Shown: in pieces, positions 40,120 through 48,329 of the stretch
Layout: every line of letters begins with the position of its first letter
Position numbering within the stretch: position 1 is the stretch's first letter
NCBI GenBank assembly: GCA_000263395.1
Contig: AJXE01000004.1
Location: 142,248 to 206,247, forward strand
Direction of reading: 5' to 3'
Length of the DNA: 64,000 nucleotides
Source: Stutzerimonas stutzeri TS44
GTDB taxonomy: Bacteria > Pseudomonadota > Gammaproteobacteria > Pseudomonadales > Pseudomonadaceae
Position numbers and translations under genes: made by a program
Notes under the pieces: model-generated
The model's input: the letters and a program-made list of their open reading frames with translations, nothing else
The model's database searches: none
Told to the model about the DNA's origin: nothing

Positions 40120-40148
40120 TTGACGCCTTATCGGTGCCTCCATAAAAT
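40120..40148 (+). promoter_or_regulatory. Sigma-70 promoter of the tRNA-Glu/tRNA-Gly operon
   Basis: TTGACG (40120-40125), a 17-base spacer and TAAAAT (40143-40148) form a near-consensus promoter. An AT-rich UP-like stretch precedes it and a GC-rich discriminator (GCGCGCC) follows. The predicted start near 40156 is about 65 bases before tRNA-Glu. Confidence 0.88.
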
Positions 40149-40220
40149 GCGCGCCACTTGCAGCGTGAAGCACCAAACGAAGCGCAGCAAGCCGGAATCA
40201 AGCTGTAGTTTCCGGGGTGT

Positions 40221-40296
40221 GTCCCCTTCGTCTAGTGGCCTAGGACACCGCCCTTTCACGGCGGTAACAGGGGTTCGAGTCCCCTAGGGGACGCCA
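40221..40296 (+). tRNA. tRNA-Glu (anticodon TTC)
   Basis: A 76-base cloverleaf with encoded CCA. The acceptor arms GTCCCCT/AGGGGAC pair, the anticodon stem CCGCC/GGCGG encloses loop CTTTCAC with anticodon TTC, and the T-arm contains GTTCGAGTC. Confidence 0.97.
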
Positions 40297-40301
40297 AGTT
40301 T

Positions 40302-40377
<76 letters not shown>

Positions 40378-40419
40378 AATTATGATCTATAGACGTCTAT
40401 TGAAGTCTGTAAGTCATTG

Positions 40420-40444
40420 AAAAAGGGCCTTAGGGCCCTTTTTT
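40420..40444 (+). terminator. Intrinsic terminator of the tRNA operon
   Basis: AAGGGCC and GGCCCTT flank a four-base TTAG loop and lead into a run of Ts ending at 40444, 43 bases after tRNA-Gly. It therefore lies on the element side of the junction, so an incoming element supplies or reconstitutes the tRNA terminator. Confidence 0.85.
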
Positions 40445-40601
40445 CGTTCCAGCGAAATCTACTGGAATCCGTCCCCAGCCAGGGCTTTTAAGTCCATTTT
40501 TAAGTCCATCTTTGCGGGGTGCGTGGTTTCCGGATTGTTGCTGGAGGAGCGTGGCCTGCGAGACAAGCATCTAGCCCTGACCTATGTTCAGGAGCTATAC
40601 C

Positions 40602-42005
40602 ATGGCGCTCACAGACGTCACTGTCCGGCAGGCTCGGGCGACTGGCAAAGACTATACCCTCACAGACTTCGACGGCCTTTCTCTGGCGGTATCTGCCGCT
40701 GGCGGTAAGTCTTGGCACTTCAGATATTACTGGGCTACCAAGCAGAAACGAATGTCGCTGGGCACCTATCCGAAGGTCAGCCTTCGGGAAGCGCGTGCGT
40801 TACGCGATGAGGCCCGCGCCCTAGTAGCGAAAGGCGTCAATCCCAAGATTGATCGTAAGCAAAAACTTCGAGCTGTCCGTTTCGCGACGGAGAACAGCTT
40901 CAAGGTGGTTTATCTGCAGTGGCTTGGGCACCGCAAGCTGGAACTCAAGGAGGGCAGGCAAAGTACCCTCTCGCAGATCCAGCGTATCTTCGATAAGGAC
41001 GTGTTGCCCGCGTTAGGCGCCGTATCCATCTTCGACATTTGCCGTCCCGACCTGTTGGACGTGCTTGCTAGTATCGAGCAGCGCAGGGCATTTACCACCG
41101 CCGAGAAAGTGCGCACCTGGCTCAGGCAGTTGTTCCGCTTTGCGATGGTGAAAGTCGCGGGGCTGCAAAGCAATCCCGCATCGGATCTGGATGTCGTGGC
41201 TGTCCCCAAACCACCGGTGGTCAATAATCCCTTCCTGCGGCTGCCTGAACTGCCCAGTCTGCTGAACAAGCTACGCAGTTATAGAGGCAGGATCACCACA
41301 CAACTTGGTATTCGCCTGCTGTTGCTGACGGGTGTGCGTACTGGTGAGCTGCGACTGGCGACCCCTGATCAATTCGATCTTGAGCGCGGCTTGTGGATCA
41401 TTCCTCCCGAGGTAGTCAAGCAACTGCAGAATGGCATGCGCAAGCGGGGGCAGCGGCCGCAGGATATTCCGCCCTATGTCGTGCCGTTATCGGTCCAGGC
41501 CATCGAGATCGTTCGCTATCTGCTGGAGCAGACCAAGCCAGCCCAGCGCTATCTGCTTGCACACCGAAGCGAGCTGAGAATGCGCATTAGCGAGAACACG
41601 CTGAACGGCGCGATCAAGCGTATGGGCTATAAGGATTTGCTCACCGGTCACGGCATCCGTGCCACGCTCTCCACGGCCCTCAACGAGTTCGGTTACCCCA
41701 AGAATTGGGTGGATGCCCAACTCTCGCACGCTGATCCCAACAAGGTCAGCGCCACTTACAATCACGCATTGTATGTGGAGCCCCGCCGGAAAATGATGCA
41801 AGACTGGGCCGATCGGCTCGATTTGTTAGAGCAGAACAAGGTAGAAACGGCCAGTACGCACCTTACTATCCGCTTCGATGGTATGCGGCTGCTGGACCAA
41901 GGTGCGGAAATGTCCGTCGAGCCTGTTGATGATGGTAAGTCGCTAGTTCTGGTGTCGTCAGTTGGTGGGCCTATTGAGCGCCTGTCGATGGTGGCTAGAG
42001 CTTAG
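40602..42005 (+). CDS. int: P4-like tyrosine recombinase (integrase)
   Basis: A 467-residue integrase with the N-terminal DUF4102 arm-binding domain (LTDFDGLSLAVSAAGGKSWHFRYYW), a SAM-like core-binding domain and a C-terminal catalytic domain. The catalytic residues lie in LTGVRTGELRLAT (Arg), GHGIRATLSTALNEFGY (His-x-x-Arg), QLSHADPNKV (His) and the Tyr near ATYNHALY. ATG 40602 is chosen, with AGGAG 7 bases upstream, over ATG 40584. Placement next to tRNA-Gly indicates site-specific insertion there. The C-terminal tail after the Tyr is about 70 residues long. Confidence 0.93.
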   Translation: MALTDVTVRQARATGKDYTLTDFDGLSLAVSAAGGKSWHFRYYWATKQKRMSLGTYPKVSLREARALRDEARALVAKGVNPKIDRKQKLRAVRFATENSFKVVYLQWLGHRKLELKEGRQSTLSQIQRIFDKDVLPALGAVSIFDICRPDLLDVLASIEQRRAFTTAEKVRTWLRQLFRFAMVKVAGLQSNPASDLDVVAVPKPPVVNNPFLRLPELPSLLNKLRSYRGRITTQLGIRLLLLTGVRTGELRLATPDQFDLERGLWIIPPEVVKQLQNGMRKRGQRPQDIPPYVVPLSVQAIEIVRYLLEQTKPAQRYLLAHRSELRMRISENTLNGAIKRMGYKDLLTGHGIRATLSTALNEFGYPKNWVDAQLSHADPNKVSATYNHALYVEPRRKMMQDWADRLDLLEQNKVETASTHLTIRFDGMRLLDQGAEMSVEPVDDGKSLVLVSSVGGPIERLSMVARA

Positions 42006-42121
42006 ATTTCAGTTGTTGCGGTGTGGAATGTTGGGCCGGCACCGCCGGCTGCTCTGATGACAGTAGGCTGTAGCGGCGATTGCATTTCCGTTAGCCTGCT
42101 GGCCAGCCAGGGGTAGAACAC

Positions 42122-42143
42122 GCCCCTCCAGAAGTGGAGGGGC
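42122..42143. terminator. Hairpin between the convergent integrase and dsbD genes
   Basis: A perfect nine-base stem (GCCCCTCCA/TGGAGGGGC) with a GAAG tetraloop begins four bases after the dsbD stop. Neither side has a long T-run, but its strength and place suggest transcription termination for dsbD. Confidence 0.55.
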
Positions 42144-42147
42144 TAAT

Positions 42148-43920
42148 CTAGATTCGGCCGTTGGCTTGGTGCAGGCGTTTGACGAAACTCTCAGCGTCGG
42201 TTTCGCCAACAGTACGGAGATCTTGCCATTCTTCGCCATTGGGAGCGAATAACTGCAGTGCCGGTGGGCCGAACAGCTGGTAGCGGTCGAGCAGGGCGCG
42301 TTGCTCGGCATCGCTACGAGTTATGTCGAAGCGCACCAGTCGGTAACCGGTCAGTTGCTCACGCACGGCGGGTGCTGCCAGCACTTCTCGTTCAATTACT
42401 TTGCAACTGATGCACCAGTCGGCGTACCAATCCAATAGCAGTGGTTGGTCGGCATTTTTTGCTGACAGCAGAGCGGCATCCAGAGCAGCTGGTGTATCCA
42501 CGGTCTGCCAGCCGGCGTTAGCGCCGCTCGGAAGTACGGCTTTGGCGTCCAGCTGACCCAGCGGTCGCAGCGGATCGGATTGACCTTGCAAAGCGCCGAG
42601 CCAGGCGCTGACACCGTAGACCAGTAGTGCCACACCGAGTAGTTGGGCGAGCCTTTGCCGGCCGGACTTGAGGGTGAACTCCAAGGCACCGAGCCAAATC
42701 GCGCTGCCAACTGCCAAAAGGCCCCACAAGGCCAAAGTCACTGGAGCGGGTAGCACGCGTTCTAGCAGCCATACAGAGACAGCCAGCAGCATCACGCCGA
42801 AAGCTTTGCGCACACCGACCATCCAGGTGCCAGACTTGGGTAGCAATGCTCCGCCGCCGATGGCGAACAATACCAACGGCGCGCCCATGCCCAACCCGAG
42901 GGCAAACAGCTTAAGGCCGCCACCCAGTGCGTCGCCGGTGGTGCTTATGTAGAGCAGTGCGCCGACCAGAGGGGCAGTCACACAGGGCGAAACCAGCAGG
43001 CTCGACAGTACGCCGAGCGTGGCGGCGCCCAACATTGAACCCCCGCGGGCCTGGCCGGCTAGGAGATCTAGTCGTTCGGTGATAAAGCGCGGCATGCGCA
43101 ACTCGAATACGCCGAACATGGCCAGAGCGAAAACAGTGAAGAACATCGCAAAGGGCACCAACAGCCACGGTGACTGCAGGCGCGCTTGTAGGTTGAGGCC
43201 AGCGCCGAACATGCCCATTAGCGCACCAAGCAGGGCGAAGCTGGCAGCCATGGGGAGTACGTAGGCAAGCGATAGGCGTAATCCACGCGTTCCGCCGAGT
43301 TGTCCGCGTAATACCACGCCAGACAGAATTGGCAGCATCGGTAGCACGCAGGGTGTGAAAGTCAGGCCCAAGCCCGCCAGGAAGAACAGCGCCAGACTAC
43401 GCCAGTCAATGGCGACCCCTTGTTGCAGGGCTGCAATGAGGGGGGGATCACCTACCTCGAAGCTGCGAATCTCTGGCGGATAGCACAGCCCCAGATCAGC
43501 GCAGCCCTGATAGCTCACCTGTAAGGTGAACGGTGTGTTCTGAGGGTTATTAACGGGTAGCAGCAAGTCGGTAACGCCGTAGAACACCTCGACATCGCCA
43601 AAAAATTCATCGGTTTTCGGTTCGGCCGCGGGCCATTGCGGGGTGCCGATTGACACTTGCGGGTGGTCGCTGGTGAATGCGAAGCGATGTTTATAGAGGT
43701 AATAACCCTCGGCATTTATGAAGCGCAGGCGGACGCTGTCCTTACCGGCTTCCAACAGGTCGAGGCGGAAGGCCCTGTCTACCGGAAGGAAATCCTGGCT
43801 GTTATTCAGCGGAGTGCCGAACAGAGCCGACTGAGGACGCGAAGAATCAAATATCTCGGCGTTGGCTGGCAAGGTAAGCAGTAGCAGCAGCAGACACAGC
43901 AGGAGGCGGGACATGACCAT
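42148..43920 (-). CDS. dsbD: Thiol:disulfide interchange protein DsbD (ICE copy)
   Basis: A 590-residue transporter of reducing power from cytoplasmic thioredoxin to the periplasm. It has a signal peptide (about residues 1-22), an N-terminal DsbD-alpha domain with two cysteines (YQGCADLGLCYPPE), an eight-segment membrane domain with CcdA-type cysteines (LTFTPCVLPMLPILSG and LLVSPCVTAPL), and a C-terminal thioredoxin-like domain with WCISC (Cys 503 and Cys 506). It is last in the copZ-copG-dsbD run. Its link to copG suggests a role in keeping copper-handling thiols reduced; that is inference. Confidence 0.93.
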   Translation of the reverse strand: MVMSRLLLCLLLLLLTLPANAEIFDSSRPQSALFGTPLNNSQDFLPVDRAFRLDLLEAGKDSVRLRFINAEGYYLYKHRFAFTSDHPQVSIGTPQWPAAEPKTDEFFGDVEVFYGVTDLLLPVNNPQNTPFTLQVSYQGCADLGLCYPPEIRSFEVGDPPLIAALQQGVAIDWRSLALFFLAGLGLTFTPCVLPMLPILSGVVLRGQLGGTRGLRLSLAYVLPMAASFALLGALMGMFGAGLNLQARLQSPWLLVPFAMFFTVFALAMFGVFELRMPRFITERLDLLAGQARGGSMLGAATLGVLSSLLVSPCVTAPLVGALLYISTTGDALGGGLKLFALGLGMGAPLVLFAIGGGALLPKSGTWMVGVRKAFGVMLLAVSVWLLERVLPAPVTLALWGLLAVGSAIWLGALEFTLKSGRQRLAQLLGVALLVYGVSAWLGALQGQSDPLRPLGQLDAKAVLPSGANAGWQTVDTPAALDAALLSAKNADQPLLLDWYADWCISCKVIEREVLAAPAVREQLTGYRLVRFDITRSDAEQRALLDRYQLFGPPALQLFAPNGEEWQDLRTVGETDAESFVKRLHQANGRI

Positions 43921-44064
43921 CTCGCGGGCTGATAACGAAAAGGAGGTGAATTTCAGCTTGTTAACGGAGCCGGGCTTTTTGAAGTGCGGGCTGGGGATGG
44001 TCTCCGCTGCGATTCAGTGCATCGCAGGATGCCAGCCAGTACCAGCCCGCCCGGCGAGCTGCTA

Positions 44065-44523
44065 TTAATTCGGGGCTTGTTCCAGCGGATAATTGGCAAT
44101 GACCTTTTCTCGGCCAGTGCGAGTTATCCCGATCACCTGGTAGGGATGTTTGACGTCGCCATACTCCATGCCTGGTGAGCCAGCCGGCATGCCTGGCACG
44201 GCGATGCCCAGCAGGTCAGGGCGCTTGCGAAGCTCCAAAATCTGCGCAACGGGCACGTGGCCTTCAACGAACTTTCCATCGATCACGCCTGTATGGCAGG
44301 AAGCCAGACGCGGTTTCACGCCGAGGTCTTGCTTGACCGTGTTCATGTTGCGTTCGACGTGATCGCGGACTTCGAAGCCGTTGTTCTCCAGGTAGGTAAT
44401 CCAGTCCTTGCAGCACCCACAGTTGGCGTCGCGGTGCACATCAATGATCAGGGGTTGCGCGGCCTGGGCGGCGCCACTTAGCAGCAGGGCGGCGAGCGCC
44501 GCGGTAGTCAGTGTTCTGGACAT
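44065..44523 (-). CDS. copG: Periplasmic copper protein CopG (DUF411)
   Basis: A 152-residue DUF411 protein with a signal peptide (about residues 1-22, ending AAQA) and a thioredoxin-like domain. The CxCC motif (Cys 35, 37, 38 in DANCGCCKDW) and SCHTGVIDGKFVEGHVP are the family hallmarks. CopG of this family is known to hold a copper cluster through such cysteines and is thought to handle Cu(I)/Cu(II) redox. ATG 44523 is the start; a longer open frame upstream is an artefact of GCC-type repeats. It sits between copZ and dsbD. Confidence 0.9.
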   Translation of the reverse strand: MSRTLTTAALAALLLSGAAQAAQPLIIDVHRDANCGCCKDWITYLENNGFEVRDHVERNMNTVKQDLGVKPRLASCHTGVIDGKFVEGHVPVAQILELRKRPDLLGIAVPGMPAGSPGMEYGDVKHPYQVIGITRTGREKVIANYPLEQAPN

Positions 44524-44548
44524 AAAAAACCTGTTTCCAATGGTTTGC

Positions 44549-44830
44549 TCACTTGCAACAGCAGCCACCGCTGCCACCGCTGCCACCGCATCCGGTTTTC
44601 CTGGCGGGGCTCGATGAGGCCGCCGGACTGCTCAGTTGGGCGGGGTATCCAGCATCACCCAGGGCGGCGACAAGCACATCGCTGTCGCACTCAGCGCTGA
44701 CCCGCACACTGGCCGCTTGCAGATCGACGTCGACCTCGGTGACGCCTTCAACTGCGTTGAGCGCCTCGGTGACATGCAGGACGCATGAGCCGCAGCTCAT
44801 GCCTTTGACACTCAATTCAACGGTGCTCAT
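44549..44830 (-). CDS. copZ: CopZ-like copper chaperone with Cys/Gly-rich tail
   Basis: A 93-residue protein beginning with a heavy-metal-associated (HMA) domain whose metal motif is MSCGSC (GMSCGSCVLHV). It would pass Cu(I) to the P-type ATPase encoded just upstream. After the 66-residue HMA fold comes an unusual tail ending TGCGGSGGSGGCCCK with four cysteines. AAGGAG lies 7 bases before the ATG; the longer open frame upstream is unlikely. It is preceded by a CueR-type promoter at 44869-44899. Confidence 0.88.
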   Translation of the reverse strand: MSTVELSVKGMSCGSCVLHVTEALNAVEGVTEVDVDLQAASVRVSAECDSDVLVAALGDAGYPAQLSSPAASSSPARKTGCGGSGGSGGCCCK

Positions 44831-44868
44831 GACAATCTCCTTGCGAGGTTGCTGCTGGGGTTGAGGCA

Positions 44869-44899
44869 ATTCTCAACCTTGCCAAGTTGGCAAGGTCAA
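44869..44899 (-). promoter_or_regulatory. MerR/CueR-type promoter and operator of copZ-copG-dsbD
   Basis: Read on the minus strand: -35 TTGACC, a 19-base spacer, -10 GAGAAT. The long spacer is the hallmark of MerR-family promoters. Within it lies a perfect dyad of ACCTTGCCA and TGGCAAGGT separated by three bases (44876-44896), like CueR operators. It begins five bases from the ATPase stop and lies 39 bases before the copZ start. No cueR is visible in the window, so a host CueR would act here. Confidence 0.82.
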
Positions 44900-44904
44900 G
44901 AGTT

Positions 44905-47226
44905 TCAGTCGATTGATACCTTGCGCAGTCTCAAGGCGTTGAACACCACCGAAGCGGAGCTCATGCTCATCGCCAGCGCTGCGATTATTGGTGACAGCAG
45001 GAGGCCGGTTAGCGGGTAGAGCAGGCCGGCTGCCAAAGGAATGCCCAGAGCGTTGTAAAGAAAGGCGAAGGTCAGGTTCTGGTGCATGTTGCGCACGGTG
45101 GCCACCGACAGGCTGCGCGCGCGCAGGATGCCGAGCAGGTCGCCCTTGACCAGCGTGACCTGGGCGCTGTTCATCGCCACATCGGTGCCGGTGCCCATGG
45201 CAATGCCGATATCGGCGCGCGCCAGGGCCGGGGCGTCGTTGATGCCGTCGCCGGCCATGGCCACGCGGTGCCCTTGCTGTTGCAGCGAGGCGGTCAGGCG
45301 TTCCTTGTCCTGCGGCTTTACCTCGCCGTGCACCTCCTCGATACCCAGTTCGCGGGCTACGGCACGGGCAGTCGTCAGGCCATCGCCGGTGGCCATGATC
45401 ACCCGTATGCCGTCTGCCTGCAGGCGCTGGATCGCCAGTTTTGAGGTCGGTTTGATCGGGTCGGAAACCGCCAGCAGACCGGCCAGTACGTTGTCCACGG
45501 CCAGGAACATGATGCTCACGCCTTCGCCGCGCAGCTGTTCGGCATGCCCCTTGAGCGGGCTGGCATCCACGCCGGCATCATTCATCAGCGCGGTGTTGCC
45601 CAACTGCAAGTCGCGGCCGTCAACCTTGCCACGCACGCCGATGCCGGAGGCCGATTCGAAGGTTTCAGGCGTGCTCAGCGCAAGGCCCTGGGCACGGGCA
45701 TGATCGACGATGGCGTGTGCCAGGGGATGTTCGCTGCCCTGATCCAGGCTGGCGGCCAGTCGCAGCACCTCGTCCCGCGTGAAGCCGGGCGCCGCCTCGA
45801 CGCTGTGGAAAGCAGGGCGGCCTTCGGTGAGGGTGCCGGTCTTATCGACGATCAGAGTGTCGATCTTGCGCAGGTTTTCTATCGCGGCAGCATCGCGGAA
45901 CAGCACGCCGCTGCCGGCCGCTTTGCCGGTGGCGACCATCACCGACATCGGCGTGGCCAGGCCCAGGGCGCAGGGGCAGGCAATGATCAGTACCGCGACT
46001 GCGTTGATCAGACCGAACACCCAGCTCGGTTCCGGCCCCCACAGGCCCCATACGACAAAGGTCAGAGCAGCGATGGCGATGACCGCCAGCACGAAACGCC
46101 CGGCAATGACGTCGGCCAGCCGCTGCATTGGCGCCTTGGAGCGCTGCGCTTGGGCTACCATCTGCACGATCTGCGCAAGCACGGTCGAGCTGCCGACCTT
46201 TTGTGCCTGCATCACCAAGCTGCCGTGGCTGTTGAGGGTAGCGCCGATCAGGCTATCACCGGCGCGTTTCATGATTGGCACCGGCTCGCCGGTCAGCATC
46301 GACTCGTCCACCGCGCTTTCGCCTTCCACCACCATGCCATCAACCGGCACTTTTTCGCCTGGGCGCACCCGCAGCTTGTTGCCGCTGTGCACGTGGGTGA
46401 GGGGAATGTCCTCTTCGCTGCCATCGGCGTTGATGCGCCGGGCGGTCTTGGGCGCCAGACCGAGCAGCGATCTGATCGCCGCCGAGGTCTGCGAGCGCGC
46501 CTTGAGTTCCAGGATTTGGCCGAGCAGAGTCAGCGAGATGATTACCGCTGCCGCCTCGAAGTACACGCCGATGCGTTCACCCTGCATGAAGTGGTCGGGG
46601 AATACGCCGGGCGCCAGGGTGGCGATCAGGCTGTACAGGTAGGCGGCGGAGGTTCCGAGGCCGATCAGCGTCCACATGTTCGGGCTGCGGTTGATGAACG
46701 ATTGCACGCAGCGCACGTAGAAGGGCCAGCCGGCCCAGAGCGCCACCGGGGTGGCTAGCGCCAGTTCGACCCAGTTCTGCGTGGCGCCGTGAAACAGCGA
46801 GATAGCGTGCTCACCCATTGCCAATACAGTGACAATCACGGTCAACGGCAACGTCCACCAGAAGCGTCGAGAAAAGTCTCTGAGCTCCGGGTTGTCCTCT
46901 TCTTCCAGTTCGGGCATGACCGGCTCCAGGGCCATGCCGCATTTGGGGCATGTGCCTGGGCCGATCTGCAGTATTTCCGGGTGCATCGGGCAGGTGTATT
47001 CGGCGCCGTGATCGACGGTCGGCGTCTCGCCGTGAGCATCCCCAGCATCCAAATATCTGCTTGGCTCGGCATTGAATTTTTCCAGACAGCGTTGGCTGCA
47101 GAAGAGCAGTTGTTGGCCGGCGTGGCTGGTCTGGTGCGGACTGTCGGATTTGACCGTCATGCCACAAACAGGGTCACGATCCGATGGGGTCTGAAGTGTG
47201 GGATGTGGCTGATTGGCCTGAGACAT
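44905..47226 (-). CDS. Cu(I)-exporting P1B-type ATPase
   Basis: A 773-residue copper-transporting P-type ATPase pumping Cu(I) from cytoplasm to periplasm. Instead of an N-terminal HMA domain it has a YHS-type metal domain ([14 protein letters not shown] ... [12 protein letters not shown]) and a heavy-metal-binding motif ([21 protein letters not shown]). Eight membrane segments, [10 protein letters not shown] for metal transfer, DKTGTLTEG with the phosphorylated Asp, HPLAHAI and [10 protein letters not shown] are all intact. Start at 47226. Likely activated through the palindrome at 47315. Relatives carry names such as copA, copF or actP; I leave the symbol blank to avoid confusion with the oxidase CopA. 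Confidence 0.94.
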   Translation of the reverse strand: MSQANQPHPTLQTPSDRDPVCGMTVKSDSPHQTSHAGQQLLFCSQRCLEKFNAEPSRYLDAGDAHGETPTVDHGAEYTCPMHPEILQIGPGTCPKCGMALEPVMPELEEEDNPELRDFSRRFWWTLPLTVIVTVLAMGEHAISLFHGATQNWVELALATPVALWAGWPFYVRCVQSFINRSPNMWTLIGLGTSAAYLYSLIATLAPGVFPDHFMQGERIGVYFEAAAVIISLTLLGQILELKARSQTSAAIRSLLGLAPKTARRINADGSEEDIPLTHVHSGNKLRVRPGEKVPVDGMVVEGESAVDESMLTGEPVPIMKRAGDSLIGATLNSHGSLVMQAQKVGSSTVLAQIVQMVAQAQRSKAPMQRLADVIAGRFVLAVIAIAALTFVVWGLWGPEPSWVFGLINAVAVLIIACPCALGLATPMSVMVATGKAAGSGVLFRDAAAIENLRKIDTLIVDKTGTLTEGRPAFHSVEAAPGFTRDEVLRLAASLDQGSEHPLAHAIVDHARAQGLALSTPETFESASGIGVRGKVDGRDLQLGNTALMNDAGVDASPLKGHAEQLRGEGVSIMFLAVDNVLAGLLAVSDPIKPTSKLAIQRLQADGIRVIMATGDGLTTARAVARELGIEEVHGEVKPQDKERLTASLQQQGHRVAMAGDGINDAPALARADIGIAMGTGTDVAMNSAQVTLVKGDLLGILRARSLSVATVRNMHQNLTFAFLYNALGIPLAAGLLYPLTGLLLSPIIAALAMSMSSASVVFNALRLRKVSID

Positions 47227-47314
47227 TACCGCTCCTGTTAAACCTGTCTACGCACACGCGGGGGTATTTTATATAGGGTATCCCTGACGGGCTGACAGCC
47301 GCCTGACCCAAGAA

Positions 47315-47328
47315 TTACATTATTGTAA
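47315..47328 (-). promoter_or_regulatory. CopR-type box 1 (ATPase promoter)
   Basis: TTACATTATTGTAA, a match to TTACAnnnnTGTAA, 89 bases before the ATPase start. A weak -10 (TACCCT, 47280-47275) is centred 44 bases downstream on the minus strand, the spacing measured at other boxes. Confidence 0.75.
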
Positions 47329-47390
47329 GCTTGCGGCAGACACCTGGGCATTCCGCCAAGAAATGGTTCCTATATCGATAATTAGTTAAC

Positions 47391-47404
47391 TTACGAATTT
47401 GTAA
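47391..47404 (+). promoter_or_regulatory. CopR-type box 6 (variant, before the PepSY-like gene)
   Basis: TTACGAATTTGTAA has one mismatch to TTACAnnnnTGTAA. TAAGAT at 47439-47444 is centred 44 bases downstream, and the gene's ATG is at 47475. With box 1 it makes this gap a divergent control region. Confidence 0.65.
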
Positions 47405-47474
47405 CAAGCGAAACAGCATGCCGTAAGGGTGGTGCCTTTAAGATTTAGGCATCAATTACCCAGAGGTGTTAATC

Positions 47475-47777
47475 ATGAAGATCCTGCGGAAAGCACTCAC
47501 TGTTCTCGCTCTAACAATGGCCGCCTCTTTGGCGGTGGCGACTGAAACTGGCCAAGAATCGCAGATGCGACATGATTATTCGGCGGCTGATGGCAAGCAG
47601 GTTCTAAATAAACTTCTTAAGGATGGTAAGGTTTTAAGCGTGGATTATAAGGGCAAGAGAGTTATGGGTCGCTCTGATGGTCGTGTACGGCCATATGAAA
47701 TAAAGATTCGCACCCCCGATGGCGTCATTCATACTGTAGAATACCGAGGCGTGCCGGTTGGCATCAATAACGGCTGA
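47475..47777 (+). CDS. Small secreted PepSY-like protein
   Basis: A 100-residue precursor with a signal peptide (about residues 1-22) and a small domain with the pattern VLSVDYKGKRVMGR ... PYEIKIRTPDGVIHTVEY, which resembles the PepSY fold. No Cys, His or Met cluster for metal binding is visible. AGAGG precedes the ATG by 8 bases. It is transcribed alone, away from the ATPase, behind box 6, and converges on the Cys-rich storage protein gene. Its role in copper resistance is inferred only from this placement. Confidence 0.75.
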   Translation: MKILRKALTVLALTMAASLAVATETGQESQMRHDYSAADGKQVLNKLLKDGKVLSVDYKGKRVMGRSDGRVRPYEIKIRTPDGVIHTVEYRGVPVGINNG

Positions 47778-47793
47778 TTTTTTAAGGGCTAAT

Positions 47794-47836
47794 TGCTGTC
47801 TTTGCCAAGGCTTGAGATTGCCCTGGCAAAGGCAGC
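47794..47836. terminator. Shared terminator between the PepSY-like and four-helix genes
   Basis: A long imperfect inverted repeat (TGCTGTCTTTGCCAAGG against CCTGGCAAAGGCAGCA) fills the 67-base gap between two convergent genes. The hairpin can form on both strands, with weak T-tracts nearby. Confidence 0.6.
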
Positions 47837-47844
47837 AAGTTCGA

Positions 47845-48174
47845 CTACGCAGCCATGCGTTCACATTCTTCAGCACACTTCATGCAAGCCTTTGCGCATT
47901 CCTGGCAATGATCCATCTGATGCTTGGCGCACTCTTCGCCGCAGGCCCGGCAGATCTTTGCACACAGTGCGCATAATTCTTTGGATAGCTGGCTCTGGCG
48001 ACTCATAAGTCTGGCTGCCAGAGCGCACACGTCAGCACAATCCCTGTCGAGTTCAATGCAACGAGCCATCGCCTGGACGTTTTCTTCACGTAGACAGGCA
48101 GATGCGCATTTTTCGCACACGAGGGCGCAGTTAGAGCAAGCTTGAATACAGTTATCGAATATTTTGTTGTCCAT
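47845..48174 (-). CDS. Four-helix-bundle copper storage protein (Csp-like, DUF326)
   Basis: A 109-residue cytosolic protein with 19 cysteines, many as CxxxC spaced along helices (DNCIQACSNCALVCEKC, ELCALCAKICRACGEECAK, QECAKACMKCAEEC). This is the pattern of Csp proteins, which fill a four-helix bundle with many Cu(I) ions. No signal peptide, so it is the cytosolic Csp3-like type. Start ATG 48174 follows AGGAGG. A perfect palindrome, box 2, lies 113 bases upstream. Confidence 0.9.
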   Translation of the reverse strand: MDNKIFDNCIQACSNCALVCEKCASACLREENVQAMARCIELDRDCADVCALAARLMSRQSQLSKELCALCAKICRACGEECAKHQMDHCQECAKACMKCAEECERMAA

Positions 48175-48286
48175 ATGTCCTCCTGAAGTTCATGGTTAGC
48201 TTTGAACCTTACGCCGGTCGCGGCAATCATCAGCTAGGTCCATTCAATACGACAGGCTTAGAGTCCTTCTGTTTCGATGACTTACA

Positions 48287-48300
48287 TTACAATATTGTAA
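48287..48300 (-). promoter_or_regulatory. CopR-type box 2 (perfect palindrome)
   Basis: TTACAATATTGTAA is fully self-complementary. It lies between the four-helix gene start (48174) and the copS stop (48330), so it most likely serves the four-helix gene. The -10 at 44-base spacing (TCGTAT) is weak. Confidence 0.7.
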
Positions 48301-48329
48301 GGCTATTGGTTCGCTGTAGCTGCTTGATA

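Noticed and set aside
43937..43950. Strong AAGGAGGTGA on the plus strand upstream of dsbD
   Set aside because: Looks like a ribosome site but the following frame is short and lacks a plausible product; dsbD reads the other way.
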